Shown here: positions 23,059-32,248 of the stretch, one piece after another
Numbering within the stretch: the first letter of the stretch is position 1
Layout of the letters: every line of letters begins with the position of its first letter
Origin: Candidatus Tidjanibacter faecipullorum
Lineage (GTDB): Bacteria > Bacteroidota > Bacteroidia > Bacteroidales > Rikenellaceae
Assembly (NCBI GenBank): GCA_019116245.1
Contig: DXCC01000011.1
Coordinates: 1 to 39,414, forward strand
Direction: 5' to 3'
Length of the DNA stretch: 39,414 nucleotides
The notes under the pieces: model-generated
Database searches by the model: none
Seen by the model: the letters and a program-made list of their open reading frames with translations, nothing else
Told to the model about the DNA's origin: nothing
Program-made: the position numbers and the translations under genes

Positions 23059-23880
23059 ATGAGCAAACACCTCTTCAAAGGCCAAACCGTCGTCATCACC
23101 GGCGCCTCGTCGGGCATCGGACGCGCCCTGGCCTACGAATTTGCCGGACGCGGCGCCAACGTCGTGCTCGGCGCCCGGCACGAGGAGCAGTTGAAAAGCA
23201 TTGCTGCCGACCTCGAACGCTTCGGCATCCGGACAGCCGTCTGCGCCACGGACGTCACCAAGGCCGACGACTGCCGCCGGCTGATCGACACGGCCGTCGA
23301 ACACTTCGGCGGCATCGACATCCTGATCTGCAACGCGGGCATCTCGATGCGGGCCCTCTTCGACGACGTCGAACTGGAGGTGCTCCACCGGCTGATGGAC
23401 GTCAACTTTTGGGGTACGGTCTACTGCACCAAGTTTGCCCTGCCCTACATCCAGCAGTCGCACGGCAGCATCGTGGGCGTCTCGTCCGTAGCCGGCCTGC
23501 ACGGTCTGCCCGGCCGCACGGGCTATTCCGCCTCGAAATATGCCATGACGGGCTTTCTGGACACGATCCGCATCGAAAACCGCCGCAAGGGCGTCCACGT
23601 GATGGTGGCCTGCCCCGGCTTCACGGCCACCAATGTCCGCTTTGCCGCCCTGACGGCCGACGGCTCCTGCCAGGGCGCCACACCCCGCAAAGAGGAGAAG
23701 ATGATGACCGCCGAGGAGGTAGCCCGCCGGATCGCCAACGGCATTGCCCGTCACAAACGCCTGCTGCTGATGGAATTCGAGGGTCGCGCCACCCATTTCA
23801 TCAAGAAATTCTCGCCGCGTTTCCTCGACATGATGTTCTACAAGGTGATGGCCCGCGAGCCCGACTCTCCCTTCAAGTAA
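23059..23880 (+). CDS. Short-chain dehydrogenase/reductase
   Basis: A 273-aa NAD(P)-dependent oxidoreductase of the classical SDR type: the nucleotide motif TGASSGIG near residue 14, NAG in ICNAGISMR, the catalytic Ser in VGVSSVAG, and YSASK (Tyr and Lys). The C-terminal part contains a Lys/Arg-rich helix region (RKEEKMMTAEEVARRIANG), as in membrane-associated SDRs. Last gene of the MBL-radical SAM-SDR operon; the substrate is not identifiable. Confidence 0.9.
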   Translation: MSKHLFKGQTVVITGASSGIGRALAYEFAGRGANVVLGARHEEQLKSIAADLERFGIRTAVCATDVTKADDCRRLIDTAVEHFGGIDILICNAGISMRALFDDVELEVLHRLMDVNFWGTVYCTKFALPYIQQSHGSIVGVSSVAGLHGLPGRTGYSASKYAMTGFLDTIRIENRRKGVHVMVACPGFTATNVRFAALTADGSCQGATPRKEEKMMTAEEVARRIANGIARHKRLLLMEFEGRATHFIKKFSPRFLDMMFYKVMAREPDSPFK

Positions 23881-23898
23881 ACCCTCCGACCAACGACA

Positions 23899-23932
23899 AA
23901 GCGGGCTGCATCCGGATGGATGCAGCCCGCTT
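23899..23932. terminator. Terminator between the SDR gene and fmt
   Basis: A 15-bp perfect stem (23899-23913 with 23918-23932), 4-nt loop GGAT; between convergent genes, so it can serve both. Confidence 0.85.
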
Positions 23933-23954
23933 GCTTGTTTGTCCGGCAACCGGC

Positions 23955-24944
23955 CTATACGCAGCGGCACTCGCCGCGGGGCTTCCAGCCGTTCAGGTAG
24001 TCGCGCACCGCCATACGGGGTTTGCCGGCCGGCTGCAACAGTTCGGGCAGGATATACCCGTCACGGCAGGCAATGCGCAACACGCCTCCGGCAGCCGTCA
24101 CCTCGCCGATGCGGTCCGCTGTCCCGGCAGTCGCCTCGAAACGGGCCGCATAGATCTTCACGTCGGTCGTGCGCAACAGGGTCGCATCGACGGCCGAACG
24201 CTCCTCGAGCCGGGTCCACGCTCCCGGATAGGGAGCCAGGCCGCGAATCAGGCGAATGATCCGCTCGCCCTCCACCCCGAAATCGATCCGGCAGGTCTCC
24301 TTGAAGATCTTGGGGGCCGGTTTCAACTCCGACGCCGGCAGTTCGGGCTGCGGCTGGGGATGGAACGTCTCGTCCACCACCCTGGCCACGCTCTCCAGCA
24401 CCAGACCGGCACCGACCGTCATCAGCTTGTCGTGCAGCGACCCCACGTTGTCCTCCGGCAGGATGGCAACCGTACGGCGGTCGATCACGGCGCCCTCGTC
24501 CATCCGGGGATTGAGCAGGAAGGTCGTCACACCCGTTTCCCGTTCGCCGTTGATGATCGCCCAGTTGATGGGAGCCGCTCCCCGGTACTGGGGCAGCAGC
24601 GAAGCGTGCAGGTTGAAGGTGCCGTATTTCGGCAACTCGAAGACCACGCGCGGCAGCATGCGGAAGGCCACGACAATGCCCAGGTCGGGTTGCAGGTCAC
24701 GCAGGGCGGCGACAAAAGCCTCGTCCTTGAGCCGTTCGGGCTGCAGCACCGGCAGTCCGGCCGACACGGCATAACGCTTCACCGCACTCTCCTGCACCTT
24801 CAGACCGCGCCCCGCCGGTTTGTCGGGCATCGTGACTACCGCCACGACCCGGTAACCGCCCTCGACCAGCGCCTGCAGCGGAGCCACGGCGAAGTCGGGC
24901 GTACCCATATAGACAATTCGCAGCTGTTTGGGATCGACGCTCAT
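23955..24944 (-). CDS. fmt: Methionyl-tRNA formyltransferase
   Basis: Formylates initiator Met-tRNA with 10-formyl-THF, cytoplasmic, 329 aa. It has the N-terminal strand LRIVYMGTPDFAV, the formyl-transfer motif FNLHASLLPQYRGAAPINW with the catalytic Asn, His and the later Asp (NPRMDEGAVI), and the C-terminal OB-like domain (GRIDF-like CRIDF, LAPYPGAWT). The ATG at 24944 is preferred over the GTG three codons upstream because a GGAGG lies 8 nt before it, one of the few good Shine-Dalgarno sites here. It follows ribBA by 18 bp and is the last gene of the minus-strand operon permease-lptG-ribBA-fmt. Confidence 0.95.
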   Translation of the reverse strand: MSVDPKQLRIVYMGTPDFAVAPLQALVEGGYRVVAVVTMPDKPAGRGLKVQESAVKRYAVSAGLPVLQPERLKDEAFVAALRDLQPDLGIVVAFRMLPRVVFELPKYGTFNLHASLLPQYRGAAPINWAIINGERETGVTTFLLNPRMDEGAVIDRRTVAILPEDNVGSLHDKLMTVGAGLVLESVARVVDETFHPQPQPELPASELKPAPKIFKETCRIDFGVEGERIIRLIRGLAPYPGAWTRLEERSAVDATLLRTTDVKIYAARFEATAGTADRIGEVTAAGGVLRIACRDGYILPELLQPAGKPRMAVRDYLNGWKPRGECRCV

Positions 24945-24962
24945 CGCACGCACCTCCCCCTT

Positions 24963-26201
24963 TTAGTGATTCTCCTTGTGGAGCAGCCCCAGCTTGTGGC
25001 CCATCTTCTCCTCCTTGGTCTCCAGATAGCGCTGGTTGTAGGTCGTCGGCTTGATCACGATCGGAACGATCTCCTCGATCGACAGACCGTAGCCCTCCAG
25101 ACCGGCCCGCTTGAGGGGGTTGTTGGTCATCAGGCGCATCTTCGTAATGCCCAGCGCATGCAGAATGCTGGCACCCACACCGTAGTCGCGCTCATCGACC
25201 GCAAAGCCGAGCTTCACGTTTGCCTCGGCCGTGTCGTAGCCGTCCTCGTCCTGCAGCTTGTAGGCCTTGATCTTGTTGCAGAGACCGATGCCGCGTCCCT
25301 CCTGCATCAGGTAGACGATGGCACCCTTGCCCTCCTTCTCGATCATGCGGATCGCCTCGTCGAGCTGGGCTCCGCAGTCGCAGCGCACCGAGCCGAAGAT
25401 GTCGCCCGTCGCGCAGGACGAGTGCACGCGAACCAGCACCGGTTCGCCGGGCTCCCAGGTACCTTTAATAAGCGCCATATGCTCCAGACCGTTGCTCTTC
25501 TGGCGGAAGGGAATGAAGCGGAATTCACCCCACTTGGTCGGCATGGCCACCTCCTCGCCCTTCTCGACGATGCTCTCGTTGCGGAGGCGGTAGGCGATGA
25601 TGTCGGCAATGGAGACGATCTTGAGGCCGAACTTGTCGGCCACCTTCATCAACTGGGGCAGACGGGCCATCGAACCGTCTTCGTTCATAATCTCGATCAG
25701 CGCGGCGGCAGGCTGCAGACCGGCCATACGGGCCAGGTCAACGGCCGCTTCGGTATGACCCGGACGGCGCAGCACACCCTTGTTGCGGGCACGGAGCGGA
25801 TTGATGTGACCCGGACGGCCGAAATCCTCCGGTTTGGAGTTCGGATCGGCCAGCGCACGGATCGTGGCGGCACGGTCGTGGATCGACACGCCCGTCGTGC
25901 AGCCGTCATGCAGGTAATCGACCGTCACGGTGAACGGCGTACCCAGCAGCGAGGTGTTGTTGCCCACCATCATCTCCAGATCGAGCTCCTTGCAGCGATC
26001 CTCCGTCAGCGGAGCGCACAGCACGCCGCGGCCGTTGTGCAGCATGAAGTTCACGATCTCGGGCGTGATCTTCTCAGCGGCGACGATGAAATCACCCTCG
26101 TTCTCGCGATCCTCGTCATCCACGACGATCACGATCTTGCCTTCGCGGAAATCCTCGATGACTTCCTCTACGGTATTCAATTTTCTCTGTTCTGTACTCA
26201 T
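24963..26201 (-). CDS. ribBA: Bifunctional riboflavin biosynthesis protein (DHBP synthase / GTP cyclohydrolase II)
   Basis: A 412-aa enzyme for the two entry reactions of riboflavin synthesis. The RibB half (1 to about 205) has [10 protein letters not shown] and the substrate loop HDGCTTGVS; the RibA half has the zinc motif [20 protein letters not shown] with three Cys, then MQEGRGIGL and [11 protein letters not shown]. The ATG at 26201 follows the lptG stop by one base, so co-translation is likely; the in-frame extension to 26252 lies within lptG and is rejected. No FMN riboswitch is possible in this position. Transcribed with the permease, lptG and fmt. Confidence 0.96.
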   Translation of the reverse strand: MSTEQRKLNTVEEVIEDFREGKIVIVVDDEDRENEGDFIVAAEKITPEIVNFMLHNGRGVLCAPLTEDRCKELDLEMMVGNNTSLLGTPFTVTVDYLHDGCTTGVSIHDRAATIRALADPNSKPEDFGRPGHINPLRARNKGVLRRPGHTEAAVDLARMAGLQPAAALIEIMNEDGSMARLPQLMKVADKFGLKIVSIADIIAYRLRNESIVEKGEEVAMPTKWGEFRFIPFRQKSNGLEHMALIKGTWEPGEPVLVRVHSSCATGDIFGSVRCDCGAQLDEAIRMIEKEGKGAIVYLMQEGRGIGLCNKIKAYKLQDEDGYDTAEANVKLGFAVDERDYGVGASILHALGITKMRLMTNNPLKRAGLEGYGLSIEEIVPIVIKPTTYNQRYLETKEEKMGHKLGLLHKENH

Positions 26202-26202
26202 G

Positions 26203-27672
26203 CTATTTTCGTTTTTGTTTTTTCGCTTCCAGCCAATCCTTAAATTTGGCAAACTGTATGCGGTACCAATCCATATTGAACAGATTGGAGTCGTTGGTCG
26301 ATTTATAGATCAGGTAGATGGCTATCGGCAGCAGGATGGCCGACGAGAGCCACATACCCTCGAACGCCGAACTGATGCCGTCGCGGGCCATCTTCTCGCC
26401 CGACATGCTGATGATGTAGTACACCACGAAGAACAGCACCGACACCACCACCGGCATACCCAGACCGCCCTTGCGGATGATGGCCCCCAGCGGCGCACCG
26501 ATCAGGAAGAAGATCATCACCGAAACCGGCAGCGACACCTTGCGGTGCCACTCGATCTCCGAACGGTAGAGCTGTGTCAGACTCGCCTTGAAGGAGTCCT
26601 CCTCGTAGTTGATGGAGAGCTGGGAGTTCTTCGCCTTGGCAATGGCATTCGACACCACCTCGCGCCGCTGGCCCAGGGAGAGGTTGCGCAGCTCCTCCTC
26701 GCGCGAGAGGGGGCGCTTGTAGGAATAGTCGGTCTTCACACTGTCGGTCAGGCCCATCACGTTGGGGTCGTACTGCAGGATGCCCTTGCGGAGCACGGAT
26801 TCGTAGGAACGCGCCATATCGCGCCCCACGAGCCGGTCCAGCGAATCGATGTCGCGCGAGAGACGTTTGATCGGCTTGGTCTCCACGCCGCCGCTGAACT
26901 GTTCGCTGTCGGTACGCGAAAAGTCGAAGCCCTCGATCGGCACCACCGCGTGCTGCATCTCGAAGGTCTGGTGGGTGAGCTGGCTCTCGGCATACCACTG
27001 GTAGTTGCGCGTGGTTTCGTAACGTTCGCCGTTGTAGAGGGTCACGAGCAGGTATTTCTTGTCGTCCGACAGCCGGATGTAGCCCGAATCGGCAATGGTG
27101 GTGGACATGGCGCCGTTGGTGGAGCCCGTAGCCCCCGTATCGTAGATCAGCACATTGGTCAGCAGGCCGGTCTTCTTGTCCTGATGGCCCACGCGGATAC
27201 TCATGTTGTCGATGCCGTTGAAGAAGGCGCCGTCCTTGAATTCGATGCTCTGCTTCTGTTTGCGGATGTCGGTGATGAGCATGTTCATCTTCTTCCACGC
27301 ATAGGGCACCAGGTTGTTGGAGGCAAAGAAACTGCCGATGGCAATGAAGACAACCAGCACGGTGAGCGGCAACAGGATGCGCGGCAGGGAGATGCCCGCC
27401 GACTTCATGGCCAGCAGCTCGTTGTTCTCGCCGAGGTTGCCCATCGTCATGATGGCGGCCAGCAGGGTGGCCAGCGGGAGCGACATCGGGATCGTGGTAG
27501 CGGTCGCGTACCACATCAACTGCAGAATGACGGAGAGGTCGAGTCCCTTGCCGACCAGTTCGTCGATGTAGCGCCACAGGAAATTCATCAGGAAGATGAA
27601 CGACACGATGAAGAACGTCAGCACCATCGGGCCGACGTACGACTTCAACAGAAACTTATCGATCGTCTTCAC
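26203..27672 (-). CDS. LptF/LptG-family LPS export permease
   Basis: An inner-membrane permease of the LPS-export ABC complex (YjgP/YjgQ family), 489 aa from the chosen start. N-terminus (V/M)[17 protein letters not shown] is the conserved first helix; then [34 protein letters not shown] and a long periplasmic beta-jellyroll section (residues about 140-340), with three C-terminal helices. I chose the GTG at 27672 rather than the GTG at 27696 because the conserved start lies here and a TACCTTTG promoter box ends at 27698, too close to 27696. The gene overlaps the upstream permease by 17 bp. Which of LptF or LptG it is cannot be decided. Confidence 0.88.
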   Translation of the reverse strand: MKTIDKFLLKSYVGPMVLTFFIVSFIFLMNFLWRYIDELVGKGLDLSVILQLMWYATATTIPMSLPLATLLAAIMTMGNLGENNELLAMKSAGISLPRILLPLTVLVVFIAIGSFFASNNLVPYAWKKMNMLITDIRKQKQSIEFKDGAFFNGIDNMSIRVGHQDKKTGLLTNVLIYDTGATGSTNGAMSTTIADSGYIRLSDDKKYLLVTLYNGERYETTRNYQWYAESQLTHQTFEMQHAVVPIEGFDFSRTDSEQFSGGVETKPIKRLSRDIDSLDRLVGRDMARSYESVLRKGILQYDPNVMGLTDSVKTDYSYKRPLSREEELRNLSLGQRREVVSNAIAKAKNSQLSINYEEDSFKASLTQLYRSEIEWHRKVSLPVSVMIFFLIGAPLGAIIRKGGLGMPVVVSVLFFVVYYIISMSGEKMARDGISSAFEGMWLSSAILLPIAIYLIYKSTNDSNLFNMDWYRIQFAKFKDWLEAKKQKRK

Positions 27673-28498
27673 TGCGGGGAGCTCTTTTCGGGCCACACAA
27701 AGGTAGCAGTTTTATCACAATAAGCGTCAAAGCCAGCAGAAATATTGTGGCCGCCCCGGCGGGGATGTCGAACCGGTAGCTGAGCCACAGTCCGAAGCAG
27801 TTTCCAACGACAGCTACCACGCTGGACCACAGCGTAATACGGGAAAACGAGCGGGTCAACCCATTGACAATGGCGGCCGGCACGGTCAGCAGGGCGATCA
27901 GCAGCACGATCCCCACGCTGCGGATGCAGCAGACGATCGACAGGGCCACCAGCACGGCCATCGCGCAGGAGACCGCCATCACCGGCACCCCCCGGCTGCG
28001 GGCAAAGGCCCGGTCGAAGGCCACGTACATGACACTCCGGTAGGCCAGCAGCGCGACCGCCGCCGTCACCGCCACCAGTCCGCCCAGCGCCCACAGGTCG
28101 GCCGCCGTGACGGTCAGGATGTTGCCGAACAGGAACCCCATCAGATTGGGAGCATAGCCGGGGGTGAGGTAGATGAAGATGATGCCGACGGCCATGCCGA
28201 AGCTCCACACCATGCCGATAGCCGAATCCTCGCGGATGCGGCCGCGCGCCGTGCCCCACTCGATGCCCAGCGCCGAGAGCACGGCAAACACCAGCGCTCC
28301 CAGCAGCGGATTGAGCCCCAGGTAGTAGGCAATGCCGATGCCGCCGAAGGAGGCATGCGTGATGCCGCCTCCCAGGAAGACCATCCGGCGCGCCACCATA
28401 TAGGTGCCCACGATGCCGCAGACGATGCCCGTCAGCACCGCCGCCACCGCCGCGCGCTGCAGAAAACCGTATGTCGCCAGAGCGTGAAAGAAGTCCAT
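27656..28498 (-). CDS. znuB: Metal ABC transporter permease (ZnuB-like)
   Basis: A 280-aa inner-membrane protein of the cluster 9 metal permease family: FLQRAAVAAVLTGIVCGIVGTYMVARRM, then FLGGGITHASFGGIGIAYYLG and VLLIALLTVPAAIV, with 8-9 hydrophobic helices. It is the expected partner of the znuA-znuC pair at 2134-3668 but lies 24 kb away on the other strand, as the first gene of an unrelated operon (lptG, ribBA, fmt). ATG at 28498 with a GGAGG 11 nt upstream is preferred to the TTG at 28507. Its 3' end overlaps lptG. Divergent from mtaB. Confidence 0.85.
   Translation of the reverse strand: MDFFHALATYGFLQRAAVAAVLTGIVCGIVGTYMVARRMVFLGGGITHASFGGIGIAYYLGLNPLLGALVFAVLSALGIEWGTARGRIREDSAIGMVWSFGMAVGIIFIYLTPGYAPNLMGFLFGNILTVTAADLWALGGLVAVTAAVALLAYRSVMYVAFDRAFARSRGVPVMAVSCAMAVLVALSIVCCIRSVGIVLLIALLTVPAAIVNGLTRSFSRITLWSSVVAVVGNCFGLWLSYRFDIPAGAATIFLLALTLIVIKLLPLCGPKRAPRSEDDR
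27698..27705 (-). promoter_or_regulatory. Possible internal promoter of lptG-ribBA-fmt
   Basis: The minus strand reads TACCTTTG, a TAnnTTTG match inside the 3' end of the permease gene, about 26 bp before the chosen lptG start. It would uncouple lptG, ribBA and fmt from the metal permease. No clear -33. Confidence 0.4.
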
Positions 28499-28650
28499 CG
28501 GAATCAACCCCTCCGGCAGAAAGGGTCGGCCTGCCCGGAGGGAGAGGCAAAAATACGCTTTTTCCGCCAGCTCCGCTACGGTCCGCCCCCGCAGGGCTCG
28601 ATTATTTCCCTACTTTTTTCGTATTTTCGCCTCCGAAAATCCCGCATGCC

Positions 28651-29964
28651 ATGACCGCACCCAAAAAAGTCAGCTTCCATACGCTGGGCTGCAAGCTCAA
28701 TTTCTCGGAAACCGCCACCATCGCCCGCCAGTTCGACGAGAACGGCTATCTCCGCGCTTCGTCCGCCCAGGCCGACATCTGCGTCATCAACTCCTGCGCC
28801 GTCACCGAACACGCCGAGAAAAAGTGCCGCAACCTGATCCGCAAGATCCATCGCGAGAATCCTGACGCCATCATTGCGGTCACCGGCTGCTACGCCCAGC
28901 TCCGACCGGAAGAGATCGCCGCCATCGAAGGTGTCGATCTGGTGCTCGGCAACCGCTTCAAGGGCGACCTCTTCGGACAGGTGGCCGCCCTCGGCAGCAA
29001 GAGCGGCACCCACATCAGCTCGTGCGACACAACCGAACTGACCAACTTCTTCGCCGCCTTCTCCACCGGCGACCGCACACGCGCCTTCCTGAAGGTGCAG
29101 GACGGCTGCGACTACAAATGCTCCTACTGCACCATCCACTACGCCCGCGGCAGCAGCCGCAACCTCCCCATCGCCGACCTGGTGCGCGAGGCCGAACGGA
29201 TCGCCGCCTCCGGCCGCCGCGAAATCGTCGTGACGGGCATCAACACGGGCGACTTCGGCCGCACCACGGGCGAACGGTTCCCCGACCTGCTGCGCGCCCT
29301 CGACCGGGTGGAGGGCATCGAACGCTACCGCATCTCGTCGATCGAACCCAACCTGCTCACCGACGAGGTGATCGAACTGTGCGCCGCTTCGGCCAAGTTC
29401 CAACCCCATTTCCACATACCGCTCCAGAGCGGTTCGGACCGCATTCTCGGCCTGATGCGCCGCCGATACCGGGCCGACGTCTTCCGCGACCGCATCGAAA
29501 AGGTGCGCCGGTTGATGCCGGATACCTTCTTCGGCGTGGATGTCATCGTCGGTTTCCCGACCGAAACCGATGAGGATTTCGCCCAAACCTACCACCTGCT
29601 CGAATCCCTCGAACCGGCCTACCTGCACGTCTTCCCCTTCTCGGAACGCCCCGGAACACCGGCCGCCACAATGGAGGGAAAAGTGAAGGACAGCGTCAAA
29701 ACCGAACGCGCCGCCCGGCTGAACGATCTCTGCTCCACGCTGCACGACCGTTTCTGCCGCCGCTACCTCGGCTCCGAAGCCGACGTGCTGTTCGAAGGAC
29801 GCGGCCGGGAAGGCATGATGTTCGGCTACACGGGCAACTACATCAAATGCAAGGCCCCCTACGATGCCCGGCTGGTGAACCGCATCGTCCCGGTCCGGCT
29901 GACCGCCCTCACCGAAGACGGCGTGACGGCCAAACTCCTCGCCGACGGCACATCGTCCCGATAA
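28651..29964 (+). CDS. mtaB: tRNA t6A37 methylthiotransferase, MtaB-type
   Basis: A 437-aa radical SAM methylthiotransferase that converts t6A37 to ms2t6A37 in tRNA. The N-terminal MTTase domain starts FHTLGCKLNFSET with C in GCKLN, NSCAV and TGCYAQL as the auxiliary cluster ligands. The radical SAM motif is C153-x3-C157-x2-C160 (CDYKCSYC), followed by VTGINTGDFG and the substrate part HFHIPLQSGSD. A short C-terminal TRAM-like domain is present (LFEGRGREGMMFGYTGNYIK). The GCKLN version of the first motif favours MtaB over MiaB. Start at ATG 28651; the frame is open further up but without family sequence. Confidence 0.92.
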   Translation: MTAPKKVSFHTLGCKLNFSETATIARQFDENGYLRASSAQADICVINSCAVTEHAEKKCRNLIRKIHRENPDAIIAVTGCYAQLRPEEIAAIEGVDLVLGNRFKGDLFGQVAALGSKSGTHISSCDTTELTNFFAAFSTGDRTRAFLKVQDGCDYKCSYCTIHYARGSSRNLPIADLVREAERIAASGRREIVVTGINTGDFGRTTGERFPDLLRALDRVEGIERYRISSIEPNLLTDEVIELCAASAKFQPHFHIPLQSGSDRILGLMRRRYRADVFRDRIEKVRRLMPDTFFGVDVIVGFPTETDEDFAQTYHLLESLEPAYLHVFPFSERPGTPAATMEGKVKDSVKTERAARLNDLCSTLHDRFCRRYLGSEADVLFEGRGREGMMFGYTGNYIKCKAPYDARLVNRIVPVRLTALTEDGVTAKLLADGTSSR

Positions 29965-30015
29965 AATCCGTACCTTAGCGAATCCCGAAACACGTAACCC
30001 TTTCAAACCTCGCTC

Positions 30016-30759
30016 ATGCGCAAGAAAATCTCGGCAGGTTTCGTCTGCCTCGCATTCGTTCTGCTGTTCGCCGGCGCCATCTCGATGTACGAAATGCACC
30101 GGCTCCGCGATCAGGCCCTCGGCATCATCGAGGACAACACCTACAATACGGCCCTGGCCGACAAAATGCTCACCGCCCTGCAGAAACAGAACAGTTCGCT
30201 GCTGCGCATGATCTTCTCGGACGCCACCACCCCCGACGCCGAATTCCATCTCGGCCAAAAGAGTTTCGACGAAGCGGTCGAAGCGGCCACCGCACTGCCC
30301 CGCAACAGCGACTTCCTGCAACCCGTCATCGAGGCCAACACCGCCTTCCAGTATACCATCGAACAACACCTGAAAGGAGACGGAACGCCCGACATCGACT
30401 GGTTCGTCTCCTCCTACCTGCAAGCCTACTACCGGCTCGACGACGCCATCCGCGACTACTTCACCTCGCCGGCCAACCCGATTGCCGCCCGGGCCCAGAT
30501 CCTCGAAAAAAGCGCCTACAAGACAATCACCCCCAGCATCGTCACCCTGCTGATCGCCCTCATCATCGTGCTGATGTTCTTCTTCTTCATCAACGCCTAC
30601 TACACACGCCCCCTGCTGGAGATCCACAAGTCGCTGAAGAACTACCTGAACCACCAGATCCCCTTCGACCCCAAATGCGAAGGCAGCGAGGACGAAATCG
30701 ATGAACTCAAGGGTATGATCGAGGAGCTGATCGAACGGAAAAAGAACGAACGCAGATGA
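30016..30759 (+). CDS. Sensor-like membrane protein without output domain
   Basis: A 247-aa protein with an N-terminal membrane helix (FVCLAFVLLFAGAISMY), a helical periplasmic region of about 140 residues resembling the four-helix bundle of methyl-accepting sensors (EMHRLRDQALGIIEDNTY ... YRLDDAIRDYF), a second membrane helix (IVTLLIALIIVLMFFFFINAYY), and a short HAMP-like cytoplasmic end (TRPLLEIHKSLKNYL; DEIDELKGMIEELIERKK). It stops where a kinase would begin, so it is a stand-alone sensor or a truncated kinase. Its TGA overlaps the trkH ATG (ATGA), so it may modulate the K+ channel directly. I recognise no family name. Confidence 0.7.
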   Translation: MRKKISAGFVCLAFVLLFAGAISMYEMHRLRDQALGIIEDNTYNTALADKMLTALQKQNSSLLRMIFSDATTPDAEFHLGQKSFDEAVEAATALPRNSDFLQPVIEANTAFQYTIEQHLKGDGTPDIDWFVSSYLQAYYRLDDAIRDYFTSPANPIAARAQILEKSAYKTITPSIVTLLIALIIVLMFFFFINAYYTRPLLEIHKSLKNYLNHQIPFDPKCEGSEDEIDELKGMIEELIERKKNERR

Positions 30760-32201
30760 GACTCGGACTGATATTCAAATACATCGGTGGTGTCCTGTTG
30801 CTCAATGCCGCCTTTATGCTGGTGTCGGCCGCGATCTCGTGGGCTAACGGAATGGACAGCGGCTTCACCCCGCTGATCCTCTCCTGCGTACTGACCTCCA
30901 TCCTGGGATTCTTCCCCTCGATCTTCGTGCGCAAGAAGGCCCAGATCAACGCCAAGGAGGGATACTGCATCGTCACGGGCGCCTGGCTGCTCTGCTGCCT
31001 GGTGGGCACCTTCCCCTACCTGATGTACGGCGGCGAATTCACCGTCATCAACGCCTGGTTCGAAAGCGTGTCGGGATTCACCACCACCGGATCGACCATC
31101 CTCGCCGACGTCGAGGCCCTGCCCCGCAGCCTGCTCTTCTGGCGGGCGACCACCCACTGGATCGGCGGTGTCGGCGTGGTGATGTTCGCCCTCGCCGTGC
31201 TCCCCGCCCTGGGAAACACCCGCAAGATGCTCTACAACGTCGAACTCTCGCCAATGGCCAAGGACAACTTCCGTTACAAAACCCCGAAGATCATCCGCAT
31301 CCTGCTGATGGTCTACATCGGCATCACCGTCTCGGAAACCGTCCTGCTCCGCACTGCCGGGATGGACTGGTTCGACGCGGTCACCCACTCCTTCTCCACG
31401 GTGGCCACCGGCGGTTTCAGCACCAGGAATGCCAGCATCGCCGCCTTCGACAGCTTCTGGATCGAACAGATCATCACCTTCTTCACCCTGGTGTCGGGCC
31501 TCCACTTCGGCCTGATCTACGCCACCCTGCTGGGCAGCCGCAACAACATCTTCCGGTCGGAAATCACCCGCTTCTATTTCCTCACCGTTGCCGCAGCCAC
31601 CCTGCTCATTACCTTCAGCCTGTGGCACGACCGCATCTACCCCACCTTCTGGGAATCGCTCCGCCAGAGCCTCTTCCAGAGCGTCACGATGATCTCCACC
31701 ACCGGATTCGCTACCGCCGACACCAACCTGTGGACCCCGCTGGCCATGCTGATCCTGATCTGGCTATCCATCCAGTGCGCCTGTGCCGGATCCACCTGCG
31801 GCGGCATCAAGAGCGACCGCATCCTGCTGGCCCTGAAGGTGATCAAAACCCGCATCCGCCAACAACAGCATCCCAATGCCGTGCTCCGCATCAAACTGGA
31901 CGGCATTACCCAGGAGAGCTCAACCATAAATTTCGCCATCCTCTATATCGCGATTTACTTTTTTTTCCTTATTTTAGGAACATTGATAAACACGGCGTGC
32001 GGAACCGATTTCGTCACCGGATTCTCGGCCACGGTCGCCTGCCTGGGTAACGTGGGCCCCGGATTCGGCGAGGTCGGCTCAATGGACAACTTCGGCGCCC
32101 TGCCCGAACTGGCCAAGATCAACCTCTCAGCTTTGATGCTGTTCGGCCGTCTGGAGATCTTCGGTCTCATCCAGCTCTTCACCATCAAATGGTGGATCTG
32201 A
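30756..32201 (+). CDS. trkH: TrkH-family potassium uptake channel subunit
   Basis: A 481-aa inner-membrane K+ channel-like subunit of Trk/Ktr systems. The four pore loops are seen: SVSGFTTTGSTI, STVATGGFSTRN, MISTTGFATADTNLW and ATVACLGNVGPGFG, with the filter glycines. About ten other hydrophobic helices surround them. The usual partner TrkA (regulator with NAD-binding RCK domains) is not in the window. The gene is coupled by 4 bp to the sensor-like protein upstream, an unusual partner for TrkH. About 48 bp separate it from the next gene. Confidence 0.93.
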   Translation: MRLGLIFKYIGGVLLLNAAFMLVSAAISWANGMDSGFTPLILSCVLTSILGFFPSIFVRKKAQINAKEGYCIVTGAWLLCCLVGTFPYLMYGGEFTVINAWFESVSGFTTTGSTILADVEALPRSLLFWRATTHWIGGVGVVMFALAVLPALGNTRKMLYNVELSPMAKDNFRYKTPKIIRILLMVYIGITVSETVLLRTAGMDWFDAVTHSFSTVATGGFSTRNASIAAFDSFWIEQIITFFTLVSGLHFGLIYATLLGSRNNIFRSEITRFYFLTVAAATLLITFSLWHDRIYPTFWESLRQSLFQSVTMISTTGFATADTNLWTPLAMLILIWLSIQCACAGSTCGGIKSDRILLALKVIKTRIRQQQHPNAVLRIKLDGITQESSTINFAILYIAIYFFFLILGTLINTACGTDFVTGFSATVACLGNVGPGFGEVGSMDNFGALPELAKINLSALMLFGRLEIFGLIQLFTIKWWI

Positions 32202-32248
32202 TCCGCCGGGCCCCGTCGTTCCGCCGCCCACACCGAAGCGTTGCCGTT

